A DNA stretch of 64,000 bases from UBA7455 sp026713185. Its GTDB lineage: Bacteria > Pseudomonadota > Gammaproteobacteria > Pseudomonadales > Azotimanducaceae. Position 1 is the first letter of the stretch; each line of letters begins with the position of its first letter. The stretch covers positions 3,968,001 through 4,032,000 of the forward strand of contig OY762456.1 in NCBI GenBank assembly GCA_963665785.1. Direction: 5' to 3'. The notes under the pieces are model-generated. The model had not been told where the DNA came from. It saw nothing but the letters and a program-made list of their open reading frames with translations, and ran no database searches. The position numbers and the translations under genes are program-made. Positions 17,366-26,351 of this stretch are shown here, piece after piece.

Positions 17366-18037
17366 ATGAGCAAATTTACGCCAAAATACATTACGTTTGA
17401 TTGTTACGGTACTTTGACTAGTTTCCGCATGGCGGCTATGACCCGCGAGATGTTCGCGGACCGCATTCCACCCGAACAGATGGAGCGGTTTGTCAAGGAC
17501 TTTGCGGCCTATCGGCTCGATGAGGTGCTGGGTGCCTGGCAACCCTATGTAGAGGTGATTTGCAACGCGGTACAGCGTACCTGCAAGCACTGGAAGCTAG
17601 AGTTCAACGAAAACGAAGCGCAGAGCTTCTACGAAGCTGTACCGACGTGGGGCCCGCACCCGGACGTGCCGGAAGGTCTTTCCAAAGTCTCCAAGAAAAT
17701 CCCTCTGGTGATCCTGTCGAACGCCTCTGATGACCAAATCCAGCACAATGTGGACAAACTCGGCGCGCCTTTCGCGCACGTCTTCACCGCCCAGCAGGCC
17801 CAGGCCTACAAGCCACGCCTCCAGGCTTGGGAATACATGTTCGACCAGCTTGGCTGCGGTCCAGAGGAGATGATGCATGTTTCCTCCAGCTTCCGCTACG
17901 ACCACATGTCAGCCTCTGATCTGGGCTACAGCGCGCGCGTGGTCGTCAATCGCAACCACGAGCCGTCGCTGCTGCCGCATTATGCGACGCACGAGATTAA
18001 GGATATCGGCGGCCTGCCGAGTCTCCTCGGTCTGTGA
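17366..18037 (+). CDS. Haloacid dehalogenase type II family hydrolase
   Basis: 223 aa, the usual size for L-2-haloacid dehalogenases. Motif I is FDCYGTL with nucleophile Asp12; motif II LSNAS (117-121); motif III Lys149 in AQAYKPRLQAWEY; motif IV SSSFRYD (173-179). The long helical cap follows motif I. Family enzymes hydrolyse 2-haloacids, but homologues inside amino-compound operons often dephosphorylate small metabolites, so the substrate is open. AGGA lies about 10 bases before the ATG. The next gene starts 24 bases after its stop, so it leads the operon that runs to 27499. Codon use becomes visibly GC-rich from here on. Confidence 0.87.
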   Translation: MSKFTPKYITFDCYGTLTSFRMAAMTREMFADRIPPEQMERFVKDFAAYRLDEVLGAWQPYVEVICNAVQRTCKHWKLEFNENEAQSFYEAVPTWGPHPDVPEGLSKVSKKIPLVILSNASDDQIQHNVDKLGAPFAHVFTAQQAQAYKPRLQAWEYMFDQLGCGPEEMMHVSSSFRYDHMSASDLGYSARVVVNRNHEPSLLPHYATHEIKDIGGLPSLLGL

Positions 18038-18061
18038 TGCGTCCGGATTGTCAGTAAAACT

Positions 18062-19342
18062 ATGAAACTCGAGTCCTATTGGCTTGACACGGCGCCGGCG
18101 TTTACCGGCGCCGAGGCGGGGGACGTGCACGCACGTGCGGACGTCGCCGTCATCGGCGGTGGGTTCACAGGGCTTTCCGCTGCACTCGCCCTGGCCGCGC
18201 GGGGCGCCTCGGTAGTGGTGCTGGAGGCCGGGCGCGTGGTGGGTGAGGCTTCTGGACGCAACGGCGGTCATTGCAACGCTGGCACCTTGCAGGACTATGT
18301 GTCGCTGGTGAACAGCGTCGGCGTCGAGCGTGCGCGGAGTTACTATCAGGAGTTCACCGCTGCGGTTGATAGCGTCGAGCGCCTGGCGCGCGAAGAGCAC
18401 ATCGACTGTGAATTCCAACGTCGCGGCAAGCTCAAACTGGCCGCCAAGCCCGCCCATTACGACAAGATGGTCCACACTTTTGAGGCCCTGCAGGCTGATG
18501 GCGTGGATGGGCATGTCGAGTTGGTGCCCCCGGAGCGCATGCGCGAGGAGATCGACTCGGATGACTTCCACGGCGGTCTGCTGCAAACCACCAGTGCACA
18601 ATTGCACGTCGGGAAGTTCGGTGCCGGGCTGGCGAAGGCCGCTGCACGACGCGGCGTTCGACTCTACGAGTCGGCCCCGGTCACCGGACTTGAGCGCCAG
18701 CCGGGCGGAACCTGGCGAGTAACCACCCCGCGGGGTTCGCTGGACTCGGCCCAGGCGCTGGTCGCAACCGGCGGCAGCGGCAGCGGTCCGTTCGGCTGGT
18801 TTCGGCGCCGCATTGTGCCGGTGGGCAGTTTCATTGTGGTCACTGAGCCGCTCGATCCAGCACGGCTAAACCGCCTGCTGCCGAATCGGCGCAACTACGT
18901 TACCAGCAAGAACATCGGCAACTTCTTCCGTGCCACTAAGGACAACCGCCTGGTGTTTGGCGGACGGGCCCGATTCGCCATGTCCAATCTGAAATCGGAC
19001 CGCGAGAGCGGCCATATTCTGCTCGATTCGCTGGTCCGTGTATTTCCGGAATTTGCCGACGTTCGCATCGACTATTGCTGGGGCGGATCGGTAGATATGA
19101 GTGCCGATCGCATGCCGCGAGCCGGTCAGCACAAGGGCCTCTACTACTCCATGGGCTACAGCGGCCACGGGGTTCAAATGGCGGTCCACATGGGGCAAAT
19201 CATGGCCGATGTGATGGCTGGAAACGACCATGCCAACCCCTGGGGTGAACTCAAATGGCCGCCGATTCCCGGCCATTTCGGAAAACCGTGGTTTCTTCCG
19301 GTAGTCGGCGCATACTATCGGTTACAGGATATTTTGCACTGA
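18062..19342 (+). CDS. FAD-dependent amine/amino acid oxidoreductase (DAO family, PuuB-like)
   Basis: 426 aa. The dinucleotide fold AVIGGGFTGLSAALALA starts near residue 29 and the FAD motif EAGRVVGEASGRNGGHC follows at about 55-72, the signature of gamma-glutamylputrescine oxidase and related DAO-fold enzymes. The C-terminal FAD block GLYYSMGYSGHGVQMA is present. It oxidises a C-N bond in an amine or amino acid, with oxygen or the respiratory chain as acceptor; the substrate cannot be told. GC content is high (42 of 60 bases at 18121-18180). It lies between the dehalogenase and the binding protein and is clearly co-transcribed. Confidence 0.87.
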   Translation: MKLESYWLDTAPAFTGAEAGDVHARADVAVIGGGFTGLSAALALAARGASVVVLEAGRVVGEASGRNGGHCNAGTLQDYVSLVNSVGVERARSYYQEFTAAVDSVERLAREEHIDCEFQRRGKLKLAAKPAHYDKMVHTFEALQADGVDGHVELVPPERMREEIDSDDFHGGLLQTTSAQLHVGKFGAGLAKAAARRGVRLYESAPVTGLERQPGGTWRVTTPRGSLDSAQALVATGGSGSGPFGWFRRRIVPVGSFIVVTEPLDPARLNRLLPNRRNYVTSKNIGNFFRATKDNRLVFGGRARFAMSNLKSDRESGHILLDSLVRVFPEFADVRIDYCWGGSVDMSADRMPRAGQHKGLYYSMGYSGHGVQMAVHMGQIMADVMAGNDHANPWGELKWPPIPGHFGKPWFLPVVGAYYRLQDILH

Positions 19343-19418
19343 CCTGGATGCTGGCGCCGGCGCAAGCACCGAGCGGGGAGCTGCCCAATTGAGCAGGATA
19401 AACAGGTGAGGGGAATAG

Positions 19419-21008
19419 ATGAAAGATAAGAAACCCGAAACAACCGCCTTGACGCGCCGAGCCGCCATGCGCGGCCTGGCTGGCCTGGGACTGACGGCCA
19501 GTTTCGCCAGCTCCTTGCTGCTGCCGGCCCGTGTTCGCGCAGAACTGGCTCGGGAAGATGCGCTGCGTCCCCGGCAGGGCGGGCGCATTCGCGTGGCCTG
19601 TATGGCTTCGTCGACGGCGGACACCATGGACCCGGCCGCGGGGAGCCTGTCCACCGACTATGTCCGGCACTACATGTTCTACAACGGACTCACCCAGTAC
19701 GACAGCGACCTTAGGGGACAGCTGTCGTTGGCGGAATCCCTGGAGACGGATGATCAGCTGGTCTGGGACCTCACCCTCCGGCAGGGCGTGGAGTTTCACG
19801 ACGGCAAGCCGTTGGAACCAAGGGATGTGGTTTACTCTCTGATGCGCCATCTCGATGCCAGTGTCGGTTCCAGGGTCAAGCCCATTGCCGATCAGTTTGG
19901 CAGTGTCGAGGTGACGGGGCCACGCCAGGTTCAGATTCGGCTGAAATATCCTAATGCCGACATGCCGGAGATCCTGGCGGACTCGCATTTTCTCATTATC
20001 CAGGACGGTATTAGTGACTTTACCAAGTCGCCCGGCACCGGTCCCTACAAGCTCAGGGAGTTTACCCCCGGTGTGCGCACCATCGGCGTGCGCAACGAAA
20101 ATTACTGGAAGCCCGGCAGGCCCTACCTGGACGAGATTGAGTTGGTGGGCATTGCCGATGAAACTGCTCGAGTAAACGCGCTGCTTGCCGGCGATATTCA
20201 ACTGACCAATGCGATCGACCCCCGATCCACGCGGCGGATCAAGAAAACACCTGGTTTTCAGGTGATGGACACACCTTCCAGTCTCTACACCAGCTTGATT
20301 GTCCGCCAGGATATACCGCCCACCAACAGCCGCCACTTGACCCTGGCTCTCAAGTATCTGCTGGATCGCCCCACTATCAAACGGGCCCTGTTCCGGGGAT
20401 TTGCAACCATCGCCAATGACCATCCCGTGCATCCGAGTCATCCCTTTTACGCCTCTGACTTGCCTCAGCGGGAGCACGACCCGGAGCGTGCTGCGTATCA
20501 TTTGAAGATAGGCGGCTTCGAGGGCCTGCGATTGCCTGCCTACGCGTCACCGGCAGCCACTGGTTCCGTTGACATGGCGACGCTCCTGCAGATGTCGGCC
20601 ATTCCCAATGGCCTCATGTTAGGGGTCAACCGGGTGCCGTCGGATGGCTACTGGTCCAACCACTGGGGCAAACATCCGCTGTCGTTCGGTAACGTGAATC
20701 CGCGGCCCACCCTGGACATGCTGTTCAGCCTGTTTTTCAAGTCCGACGCGGAATGGAACACCTCCCGCTGGAAGAACGAGAAGTTCGATCAGCTGCTGGA
20801 AGCGGCACGCTCCGAGGGTGACCAGGCCAAGCGTAAGCAGATGTATGTGGACATGCAGGAACTGGTAAATAACGAGTGTGGTATTGGTATTCCTGTTTTC
20901 ATGAACCTGATCGATGCCTACGACTCGCGGCTTCGCGGCCTATCACCCATTCCCATCGGCGGGCTGATGGGCTACTCGTTTGCCGAGTATGTGTGGCTGG
21001 AGCAATAA
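19419..21008 (+). CDS. Peptide/opine ABC importer substrate-binding protein (SBP family 5)
   Basis: 529 aa. The N-terminus carries a Tat-like twin arginine (LTRRAAMRGL, 12-20), a hydrophobic stretch and an A-R-V-R-A site near 37-41, so it is exported folded. The mature part has SBP_bac_5 features: YVRHYMFYNGLTQYDSDLRG, LAESLETDDQLVWDLTLR, GVEFHDGKPLEPRDVVYSL. These proteins deliver peptides, opines or related compounds to DppBC-type permeases, which follow directly. The 76-base gap before it contains an in-frame ribosome-binding region but no separate promoter that I trust. This is the only family-5 binding protein in the window. Confidence 0.9.
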   Translation: MKDKKPETTALTRRAAMRGLAGLGLTASFASSLLLPARVRAELAREDALRPRQGGRIRVACMASSTADTMDPAAGSLSTDYVRHYMFYNGLTQYDSDLRGQLSLAESLETDDQLVWDLTLRQGVEFHDGKPLEPRDVVYSLMRHLDASVGSRVKPIADQFGSVEVTGPRQVQIRLKYPNADMPEILADSHFLIIQDGISDFTKSPGTGPYKLREFTPGVRTIGVRNENYWKPGRPYLDEIELVGIADETARVNALLAGDIQLTNAIDPRSTRRIKKTPGFQVMDTPSSLYTSLIVRQDIPPTNSRHLTLALKYLLDRPTIKRALFRGFATIANDHPVHPSHPFYASDLPQREHDPERAAYHLKIGGFEGLRLPAYASPAATGSVDMATLLQMSAIPNGLMLGVNRVPSDGYWSNHWGKHPLSFGNVNPRPTLDMLFSLFFKSDAEWNTSRWKNEKFDQLLEAARSEGDQAKRKQMYVDMQELVNNECGIGIPVFMNLIDAYDSRLRGLSPIPIGGLMGYSFAEYVWLEQ

Positions 21009-21021
21009 GAAGGTTTCCCCT

Positions 21022-21972
21022 ATGGATACTATTGCCAATCTCCTGTTAAAGCGCCTGGGCATATCTCTGGTGACCCTATTGCTGGTATCCGCGGTGGTCT
21101 TCATGATCACCAACCTGTTGCCCGGCGATCCGGCACAGGAAATGCTGGGTCAGGCCGCCACTCCGGAAGTGGTGGAGGCCTTGCGGGAAAAGCTGGGTCT
21201 CAATCACTCCCCCCACATTCGTTACCTGAACTGGCTTGGATCCTTACTTAGCGGTGACCCCGGTGTATCACTGGCGAATGATATGCCAGTAGCTGAACTG
21301 GTGGCAGACCGGCTGCCCCGCTCCTTGTTGCTGGCAGGCATCACCACCCTGGTGGCGGTGCCTTTCGCCCTGTTTGTGGGCATCCTGGCGGCCACGTACA
21401 GCGACAGCCGGTTGGACCACTTTATCAGCACCGTCGTCATGTTTATTGTCTCTGTACCTGAATTTCTGGTAGCTACCGCCGCGGTGTTGATCTTCGCTGT
21501 ACAATTAGGCTGGCTGTCCGCGGTTTCCTACGCACCGCAGGACCCAACCCTACTGGAGTTTGTGGCGACCTATGCCCTGCCGGTAATGACGCTGTGCCTT
21601 GTCCTGGTGGGGCAAATGTCCCGAATGACCCGCGCCGCACTCATCGAGCAGATGCAGCAACCCTATGTAGAGATGGTAATCCTGAAGGGCGCGAGCCATT
21701 CCCGGCTGGTACTGAGGCACGCGTTACCCAACGCGGTAGGTCCCATTGCCAATGCCGTGGCCCTGAGCCTTTCCTACCTAATGGGCGGCGTGGTGATTGT
21801 GGAGGTGATCTTCAACTATCCGGGTATCGCCAGCATGATGGTGGACTCGGTGACCAACCGCGACTTCCCGCTGCTGCAGGCCTGCGCCATGCTCTTCTGC
21901 ACTGGCTACCTGATCCTGGTGTTGATCGCCGATACCTGCGCCATCCTGTCCAACCCCAAACTGCGCAAGTGA
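21022..21972 (+). CDS. ABC importer permease (DppB type)
   Basis: 316 aa from the ATG at 21022; the open frame extends 14 codons further up into the preceding gene, but AGAAGG 8 bases before 21022 and the family start (NLLLKRLGISLVTLLLVSAV) favour this one. Six predicted helices, the LPGDPAQEMLGQAA periplasmic motif near 30-45 and the EAA loop with LKGASHSRLVLRHALPNAVG. It begins 13 bases after the binding-protein stop. It forms the inner-membrane channel with the next gene. Confidence 0.89.
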   Translation: MDTIANLLLKRLGISLVTLLLVSAVVFMITNLLPGDPAQEMLGQAATPEVVEALREKLGLNHSPHIRYLNWLGSLLSGDPGVSLANDMPVAELVADRLPRSLLLAGITTLVAVPFALFVGILAATYSDSRLDHFISTVVMFIVSVPEFLVATAAVLIFAVQLGWLSAVSYAPQDPTLLEFVATYALPVMTLCLVLVGQMSRMTRAALIEQMQQPYVEMVILKGASHSRLVLRHALPNAVGPIANAVALSLSYLMGGVVIVEVIFNYPGIASMMVDSVTNRDFPLLQACAMLFCTGYLILVLIADTCAILSNPKLRK

Positions 21973-21976
21973 GGCA

Positions 21977-22786
21977 ATGATGAATTACTTGTACCGATAT
22001 TTGGGCATTTCCGGTCTGGTGGGCCTGACGATGGCGCTGTTTTGGCTCCTCGTCAGCTTGACAGGCCCCTATGTTGCACCCTATGGCCCTGGCGAAATCG
22101 TCAACTACGACGTCTTCCTCCCCATGAGCTGGGAGCATCCGATGGGCACCGATTACCTGGGCCGGAGCGTACTGAGCCGCATTATGGACGGGGCACGCTT
22201 TACCGTGGGGCTGGCCTTTGCCGCCGCGCTGCTGGCTGCGCTGCTGGGTACCGGGTTGGGCCTGTTTTCGGCGGTGAGCGGCAAGGCCCTGGATGAGAGT
22301 ATCAGCCGCGTGATGGATGCGCTGTTGTCTATTCCCAACAAAATTTTCGCCCTGGTGATGATTGCTGCATTCGGCTCCTCGGTTCCGCTTTTACTGTTGA
22401 TTACCGCCATTACCTATACACCGGGAGTTTTTCGGATTGCCCGGTCGCTGGCTGTCAATATCAACCAGATGGACTACATCCAGGTGGCCCGGGTTCGGGG
22501 AGAGGGACGGGCGTACCTCGCCTGTGTCGAGGTGCTTCCAAACATGATTCATCCCATGTTGACGGACTTCGGGCTGCGCTTCGTCTATGTGGTTCTGCTG
22601 CTAAGCAGCTTGAGCTTCCTGGGGCTCGGTGTACAGCCGCCTTATGCCGACCTGGGGTCTTTGGTGCGGGAAAACATGTCCGGTCTGTGGGAGGGGGCGC
22701 CGGCCATTATGGCCCCGGCGGTCGCCATTGCCAGTTTGACCATCGGCGTGAACCTGGTTATCGACAGTTTGCGCAGTCGGCGCTGA
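21977..22786 (+). CDS. ABC importer permease (DppC type)
   Basis: 269 aa. There are two adjacent ATGs (21977 and 21980). The GAGG at 21971-21974 is better spaced for the second, so the mature start is probably MNYLYRYLG at 21980. HPMGTDYLGRSVLSRI (about 55-70) is the conserved DppC loop and ARVRGEGRAYLACVEVLPNM the EAA loop. The protein is shorter than most DppC because the first cytoplasmic tail is brief. It lies 4 bases after the DppB-type gene and 19 bases before the ATPase, so it is operonic. Confidence 0.89.
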   Translation: MMNYLYRYLGISGLVGLTMALFWLLVSLTGPYVAPYGPGEIVNYDVFLPMSWEHPMGTDYLGRSVLSRIMDGARFTVGLAFAAALLAALLGTGLGLFSAVSGKALDESISRVMDALLSIPNKIFALVMIAAFGSSVPLLLLITAITYTPGVFRIARSLAVNINQMDYIQVARVRGEGRAYLACVEVLPNMIHPMLTDFGLRFVYVVLLLSSLSFLGLGVQPPYADLGSLVRENMSGLWEGAPAIMAPAVAIASLTIGVNLVIDSLRSRR

Positions 22787-22805
22787 ACGGCGAGGGAGCG
22801 AGAAG

Positions 22806-24641
22806 ATGAGTGATCTTATAAGGGTGGAAAATCTCAGGGTCGTCGCCCGTGGCGAAAACGGCCACGAGAAAACCATCGTCAAGGACGTCGGATTTTCCAT
22901 TCCCCGTGGCGAGGTATTGGCCCTGATCGGCGAATCGGGCTCAGGGAAAACCACCATTGCATTGGCGATGATGCGCTATGCGCGCAAGGGTTGCCGCATC
23001 GACGGCGGTTCCATTTGTCTTGGCGACACTGACTTAATGTCGCTGAGCCAGCGTGAGCTACTGTCCCTTCGGGGCCGACGCGTCTCCTATGTGGCTCAGA
23101 GCGCGGCATCGAGCTTCAACCCTTCCATGAAAATTATGAACCAGATTCTGGAGGCCGCCCAAATCCACCATACGATGCCCCGGAATGATGCGGAAGCGAA
23201 AGCGGTGGACCTGTTCCGTGCGCTGGCGCTGCCGAACCCGGAAATGATCGGTTCGCGCTATCCGCACCAGGTTTCGGGTGGCCAGCTGCAGCGCCTGATG
23301 GCGGCTATGGCCTTGATTACCGACCCCGAGCTGGTGATCTTCGACGAACCCACCACGGCGCTGGATGTGACCACGCAGATTGAAGTGTTGCGGGCCTTCA
23401 AGCAGGTGGTGGAAGAGCGGGGCATCACCGCTGTCTACGTGTCCCACGACTTGGCCGTGGTGGCACAGATGGCTGACCAGGTGGTCGTGCTCAACAATGG
23501 CGAGATCCGCGAGATGGGCAGTATGGAACAGGTCCTCAACGCTCCATGTAACGACTACACCAGGCAGCTGCTGGCGGCCGCCCGACCAGCTCTGCGCAGT
23601 GCCGGTAGGACGAACGAGGCCGAAGAGTCGCTGTTGAGAGTCGAGGGGTTGGTGGCTGGTTACGGAAAAATCGGACGGGACGGTCGGCCCGCCATCCCCA
23701 TACTGCAAGGCATCAATCTCAGCATCAAACGCGGCACGACCCTGGGCGTGATCGGTGAGTCCGGTTCCGGGAAATCCACCCTGGCCCGCGCCATCGCCGG
23801 CCTGGTGCCGCCCGCCGCCGGCATCGTGAAACTGGCCGGCGAAGTACTCCCCAATCGAATGGAGCAGCGCAGTCGCGGGCAGTTGCAGCGAGTCCAGATG
23901 GTCTTCCAGAACGCGGACACCGCACTGAATCCGGCGCATTCGGTAGTGCGCATTCTGGCCCGGCCGCTGGCCTTCTACCACGGCATGACGGGGGACGTCA
24001 GCACCAAGCGAGTGAGCGAACTGCTGGACCTGGTGCACCTGCCCGCGTCCATCACCGAGCAGTCCTGCGCCCGGTTGTCAGGGGGGCAGAAACAGCGCAT
24101 CAACCTGGCCCGCGCCCTGGCCGCAGAGCCGGACCTGATTCTCTGCGATGAGGTGACCTCGGAGCTCGATACAGTGGTGGCTACCGCAATCCTGGATCTG
24201 CTGGCGGAGCTGCGGCGCGAGCTGGGGGTATCCTTTATGTTTATCAGCCACGACATCTCCACCGTGCGCGCGGTGTGCGACCATATCATGGTGCTCTACG
24301 CCGGTCAGAAAGTCGAGGAGGGCAGCCGCAAGAATTTTGCCGCGCCGCCGTTCCATCCCTATACGAACCTGCTGATCAATTCCGTTCCGGAACTGGAAAA
24401 GGGCTGGTTGGAACGCACGGCACACACCCGGCAGGCGATACCGGTGAACGCCGAAGGCCAGGAACTGTGTCCGTTCCTGGATCGCTGCCCGGTACGCATC
24501 GAGGGCAAGTGCAACAGCGTGCTGCCGCCCTGGGTCGGCTTGTCGCAGGGCAACGCCGTGTTCTGTCATCACAGCGATGAGGAATTACAGCGATTCCAGC
24601 AACCCACCTTGCAAACACCGGCCTTAGAGCCCTCACCTTAA
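22806..24641 (+). CDS. Fused double ABC ATPase (DppD-DppF type)
   Basis: 611 aa with two cassettes. The first has Walker A GESGSGKT (42-49), signature VSGGQLQR (156-163) and FDEPTTALD. The second has Walker A GESGSGKS (317-324), LSGGQKQR and CDEVTSELD. Between them sits an oligopeptide-type C-terminal block (YTRQLLAAARP). A Cys-rich tail (C.FLDRCPVR, C near the end) resembles the OppD/DppD Fe-S-like element. One chain therefore serves both permeases. The signature VSGGQ and the Walker B of cassette two (E before V) are slightly off-consensus, but catalytic Glu residues are present in both. Confidence 0.9.
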   Translation: MSDLIRVENLRVVARGENGHEKTIVKDVGFSIPRGEVLALIGESGSGKTTIALAMMRYARKGCRIDGGSICLGDTDLMSLSQRELLSLRGRRVSYVAQSAASSFNPSMKIMNQILEAAQIHHTMPRNDAEAKAVDLFRALALPNPEMIGSRYPHQVSGGQLQRLMAAMALITDPELVIFDEPTTALDVTTQIEVLRAFKQVVEERGITAVYVSHDLAVVAQMADQVVVLNNGEIREMGSMEQVLNAPCNDYTRQLLAAARPALRSAGRTNEAEESLLRVEGLVAGYGKIGRDGRPAIPILQGINLSIKRGTTLGVIGESGSGKSTLARAIAGLVPPAAGIVKLAGEVLPNRMEQRSRGQLQRVQMVFQNADTALNPAHSVVRILARPLAFYHGMTGDVSTKRVSELLDLVHLPASITEQSCARLSGGQKQRINLARALAAEPDLILCDEVTSELDTVVATAILDLLAELRRELGVSFMFISHDISTVRAVCDHIMVLYAGQKVEEGSRKNFAAPPFHPYTNLLINSVPELEKGWLERTAHTRQAIPVNAEGQELCPFLDRCPVRIEGKCNSVLPPWVGLSQGNAVFCHHSDEELQRFQQPTLQTPALEPSP

Positions 24642-24660
24642 ACAAAGAGGAAGCACAATC

Positions 24661-24969
24661 ATGAACGGACGTTTTGTAAGGTTGGCCGAAACCGGACGGA
24701 TGACGCTGACGATCTTCGTCGACGGGCAGGCCGTACAGGCGTTCGAGGGCGATACCCTGATGGCCGCCATGCTCGACGCCGGCGATCACCTGCGTGACTC
24801 CGAATTTGGCGACGGCAGGCGGGCGGGCTTTTGCCTGATGGGCGCCTGCCAGGACTGCTGGGTCTGGACGGAAGACGGCGCGCACCTGCGTGCCTGTTCC
24901 ACCACCGTGACCGATGGTATGAAGATTAATACACAGCAACTGGAAGCGACATGGTCCAATGTCGTGTGA
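24661..24969 (+). CDS. [2Fe-2S] ferredoxin-like small subunit (HcnA/opine oxidase gamma type)
   Basis: 102 aa. A ferredoxin-like fold with cysteines C58, C63, C66 and C79 (C-x4-C-x2-C-x12-C), the plant-type 2Fe-2S spacing seen in HcnA and in small subunits of opine and hydroxyproline dehydrogenases. It precedes and overlaps by 19 bases the HcnB-like subunit, so translation is coupled. HcnA of pseudomonads is similar in length (about 104 aa). It would pass electrons between the two flavoprotein subunits. No signal peptide. Confidence 0.84.
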   Translation: MNGRFVRLAETGRMTLTIFVDGQAVQAFEGDTLMAAMLDAGDHLRDSEFGDGRRAGFCLMGACQDCWVWTEDGAHLRACSTTVTDGMKINTQQLEATWSNVV

Positions 24970-26351
24970 GTCCCCGCGTCATCGTTGTGGGAGCCGGTCC
25001 GGCTGGCACGCGTTGCGCCGAAACCCTGGTTAAGGCTGGTATCCGGCCCACCGTTATCGATGAAGGCCGGCGCGACGGAGGTCAGATTTACCGCCGTCAG
25101 CCGGAGAACTTTACCCGGTCCTATGTCGCGCTGTACGGCACCGAGGCCGCCCGGGCTGAGTCGGTGCATCGCAGTTTTGATGCCATGCGCGAACACATCG
25201 ACTATATGCCCGAGACTCTCATCTGGAACATCGCCGACAATCAGGCCTTCACTGTCTCCGGCACCCGACAACAAGCTCTGCAGTTTGACGCCCTGGTGCT
25301 GTGCACCGGCGCCACCGACCGACTGATGCCACTCAAGGGCTGGAACCTGGCCGGCACCTTCAGCCTCAGCGGCGCCCAGGTGGCGCTCAAATCTCAGGCT
25401 TGTGCTATCGGTCGGCAAGTAGTGTTCATGGGCACGGGGGCGCTGCTGTATCTGGTGGCTGCACAATACGTGAAGGCTGGCGCCGGGGTGGCCGCGGTGC
25501 TCGATACCTCGCCCTGGCATGCTCGAGTGATGGCCTTGCCGAAGCTGTTGACGCAGCCGTCCGTGTTGTGGAAGGGCATTGCGCTGACGGCGGAGTTGCG
25601 CCGCGCCGGGGTGCCGGTCCACACCGGTATTGAACCCCTGGAGATCGATGGTACGCCGGACACAGGTGTAAGCGCCTTGTCGTTCAAAGACAGTCGGTGC
25701 CGTACCCGTACCATCGAGTGTGACGCTGTTGCCATGGGCTACCATTTGCGACCCGAAACCCAACTTGCGGATCTGGCCCGCTGTGAATTTTACTTCGATC
25801 AGCCGACACGGCAATGGTTGCCGCGCATCGACAGCGACGGACGCAGCACCGTGACGGGCGTCTACCTGGCGGGTGACGGCACGCGGGTGCTCGGAGCCAA
25901 CGCTGCGGAGGTGAGTGGCCAGCTCGCCGCGCTGGCCGTGTTCCAGGATTTGGGACAGGCAGCGGGCGAACCGGCGCATAACGAAACAATCCAAACATTG
26001 CGTAACGAGCTGGCCAGCCTGCAACGCTTCGCACGCGGCTTGAACCAGGCCTTTCCTTGGCCGGCACAGCAGGCGGCATGCCTGACCGATGAAACCATTG
26101 TGTGTCGCTGTGAGGCGGTGAGCGTCGGTGAATTGCGCCATGTGGTGCGCACAGCCGGCGCCGACGAGTCGAATCGAGCCAAGGCATTCAGCCGCGTTGG
26201 CATGGGCCGCTGCCAGGGCCGATATTGCGGCAACGCGACGGCGGAAATTATCGCCCATGCCGCGCGGTTGCCGGTGGAGGAAGTCGGACGGCTGCGCGGT
26301 CAGGCGCCGGTCAAACCCCTGCCGATCGCCGTGGAGGAGGTTACCAAATGA
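24951..26351 (+). CDS. FAD/NAD(P)-binding subunit with C-terminal 2Fe-2S domain (HcnB/OoxA type)
   Basis: 466 aa. An N-terminal FAD-binding fold VIVVGAGPAGTRCAE (10-24), a second dinucleotide fold (FMGTGALLYLVA), a TGATDRLMP-type motif, and a C-terminal BFD-like 2Fe-2S domain with C385, C387, C421 and C426 (CRCE then GRCQGRYCG). This is the alpha-subunit layout of HcnB, OoxA and proline/hydroxyproline dehydrogenases. The ATG at 24951 lies inside the preceding gene. The next gene overlaps by 4 bases. It probably holds the electron-transfer centre of a heterotrimer with its two neighbours. Confidence 0.88.
   Translation: MVQCRVSPRVIVVGAGPAGTRCAETLVKAGIRPTVIDEGRRDGGQIYRRQPENFTRSYVALYGTEAARAESVHRSFDAMREHIDYMPETLIWNIADNQAFTVSGTRQQALQFDALVLCTGATDRLMPLKGWNLAGTFSLSGAQVALKSQACAIGRQVVFMGTGALLYLVAAQYVKAGAGVAAVLDTSPWHARVMALPKLLTQPSVLWKGIALTAELRRAGVPVHTGIEPLEIDGTPDTGVSALSFKDSRCRTRTIECDAVAMGYHLRPETQLADLARCEFYFDQPTRQWLPRIDSDGRSTVTGVYLAGDGTRVLGANAAEVSGQLAALAVFQDLGQAAGEPAHNETIQTLRNELASLQRFARGLNQAFPWPAQQAACLTDETIVCRCEAVSVGELRHVVRTAGADESNRAKAFSRVGMGRCQGRYCGNATAEIIAHAARLPVEEVGRLRGQAPVKPLPIAVEEVTK

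Noticed and set aside
17366..18037. Phosphoglycolate phosphatase as product name for the HAD gene
   Set aside because: Motif IV SSSFRYD and the type II cap favour haloacid dehalogenase type II, although the substrate stays open.
19251..20501. 416-codon minus-strand frame
   Set aside because: It is a shadow of the binding protein gene in GC-rich DNA, where long antisense frames are common; the plus strand has clear family motifs.
23058..24038. 326-codon minus-strand frame
   Set aside because: Antisense shadow of the fused ATPase with histidine- and glutamine-rich nonsense.
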